Below are positions 63,884 to 64,000 of a DNA stretch of 64,000 bases, piece by piece. Within the stretch, counting starts at the first letter, position 1. Each line of letters starts with the position of its first letter. Below the pieces are notes generated by a model, which saw only the letters and a list, made by a program, of their open reading frames with translations, made no database searches and was not told where the DNA came from. Source of the stretch: Oegoconia quadripuncta (taxonomy: Eukaryota > Arthropoda > Insecta > Lepidoptera > Autostichidae). The stretch lies in assembly GCA_949316235.1 (NCBI GenBank), contig OX438743.1, positions 33,883,242 through 33,947,241 of the forward strand, in the 5' to 3' direction. Made by a program: the position numbers and the translations under genes.

Positions 63884-64000
63884 CTGTGATTGTCCGCACA
63901 TATCTTAGTAACGCGTGGTCCGATTTCAGTGCGGTTTTTTGTAAGAGTATTAAAGAATGAAAGAGACAGGTTCTTAGCAATGTTTAAACCGTATAGAAAA
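63796..64000 (+). repeat. Dispersed repeat C, copy 6, with expanded (TG)n
   Basis: AACCCCTGACAAAAAACAAT ... TTGCGGCGTTG, then about 19-20 TG units at 63842-63881, then ACGCGTGGTCCGATTTCAGT GCGGTTTTTTGT. In other copies the TG stretch is only a few units long, so the microsatellite grew inside the repeat. Confidence 0.65.

Noticed and set aside
1..64000. A new multi-gene biological system
   Set aside because: I found no cluster of host genes with a shared theme. What is readable is mobile DNA, simple repeats and a few isolated exon candidates.

Overview
The window looks like intergenic or intronic DNA from a moth or butterfly (Lepidoptera). It is AT-rich, has no operons and no long host gene, and is packed with repeat types known from lepidopteran genomes. 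These are RTE-type and CR1/Jockey-type LINEs, tRNA- and 5S-derived SINEs, Helitron ends with the ...GCGGGCGGAAAGCTAGT signature, and MITEs with TA, TTAA or hAT-like ends. The order-level assignment comes from this recognised repeat content; I cannot name a species.

Layout. 1-1.73 kb: an RTE fragment split by a TA-flanked DNA transposon (70-1512), which itself carries an internally deleted LINE. 2.8-7.8 kb: Helitron end, piggyBac-like MITE remnant, tRNA-SINEs, inverted repeats, a possible minus-strand terminal exon (6750-6895) and a Tc1/mariner-like MITE. 9-16.6 kb: LINE C-terminus, SINE pieces, a ~400-bp unclassified repeat, a second MITE copy, a Helitron and a 5S-derived SINE. 17-25 kb: minisatellite, SINE, a head-to-head foldback, LINE tails, a cluster of ATCGATG boxes, and a Helitron with a LINE tail nested in it. 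25-31 kb is sparse. 31-36.5 kb: two LINE 3' ends, SINEs and a hAT-like MITE. 37.0-37.7 kb: a 695-bp palindrome with ~98% identical 319-bp arms. 38.5-39.9 kb: a decayed RTE reverse transcriptase. 43.0-43.5 kb: a retroelement C-terminal module with a 189-bp in-frame tandem duplication. 45-53 kb: possible exon, RNase H remnant, SINEs, hairpins and a second foldback. 53.9-61 kb: piggyBac-like MITEs, two more LINEs (one with an uninterrupted reverse-transcriptase C-terminal half) and another retroelement C-terminus. 61.9-64 kb: RTE fragment, hairpin, one well-spliced candidate exon (63443-63518) and a (TG)n tract.

How it works together. Almost everything readable is mobile DNA at different ages. 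Nested insertions give a relative order: RTE before TA transposon before LINE at 1-1.7 kb, and Helitron before LINE tail at 24.7-25.0 kb. I found no complete host gene. The candidate exons are isolated, lie on both strands and are not recognised. I saw no new multi-gene system. The strongest unexplained structures are the 695-bp palindrome, a covarying two-tier stem-loop shared by two LINE tails, and the in-frame tandem duplication at 43 kb. Percent identities and family names here were read by eye, without searches.
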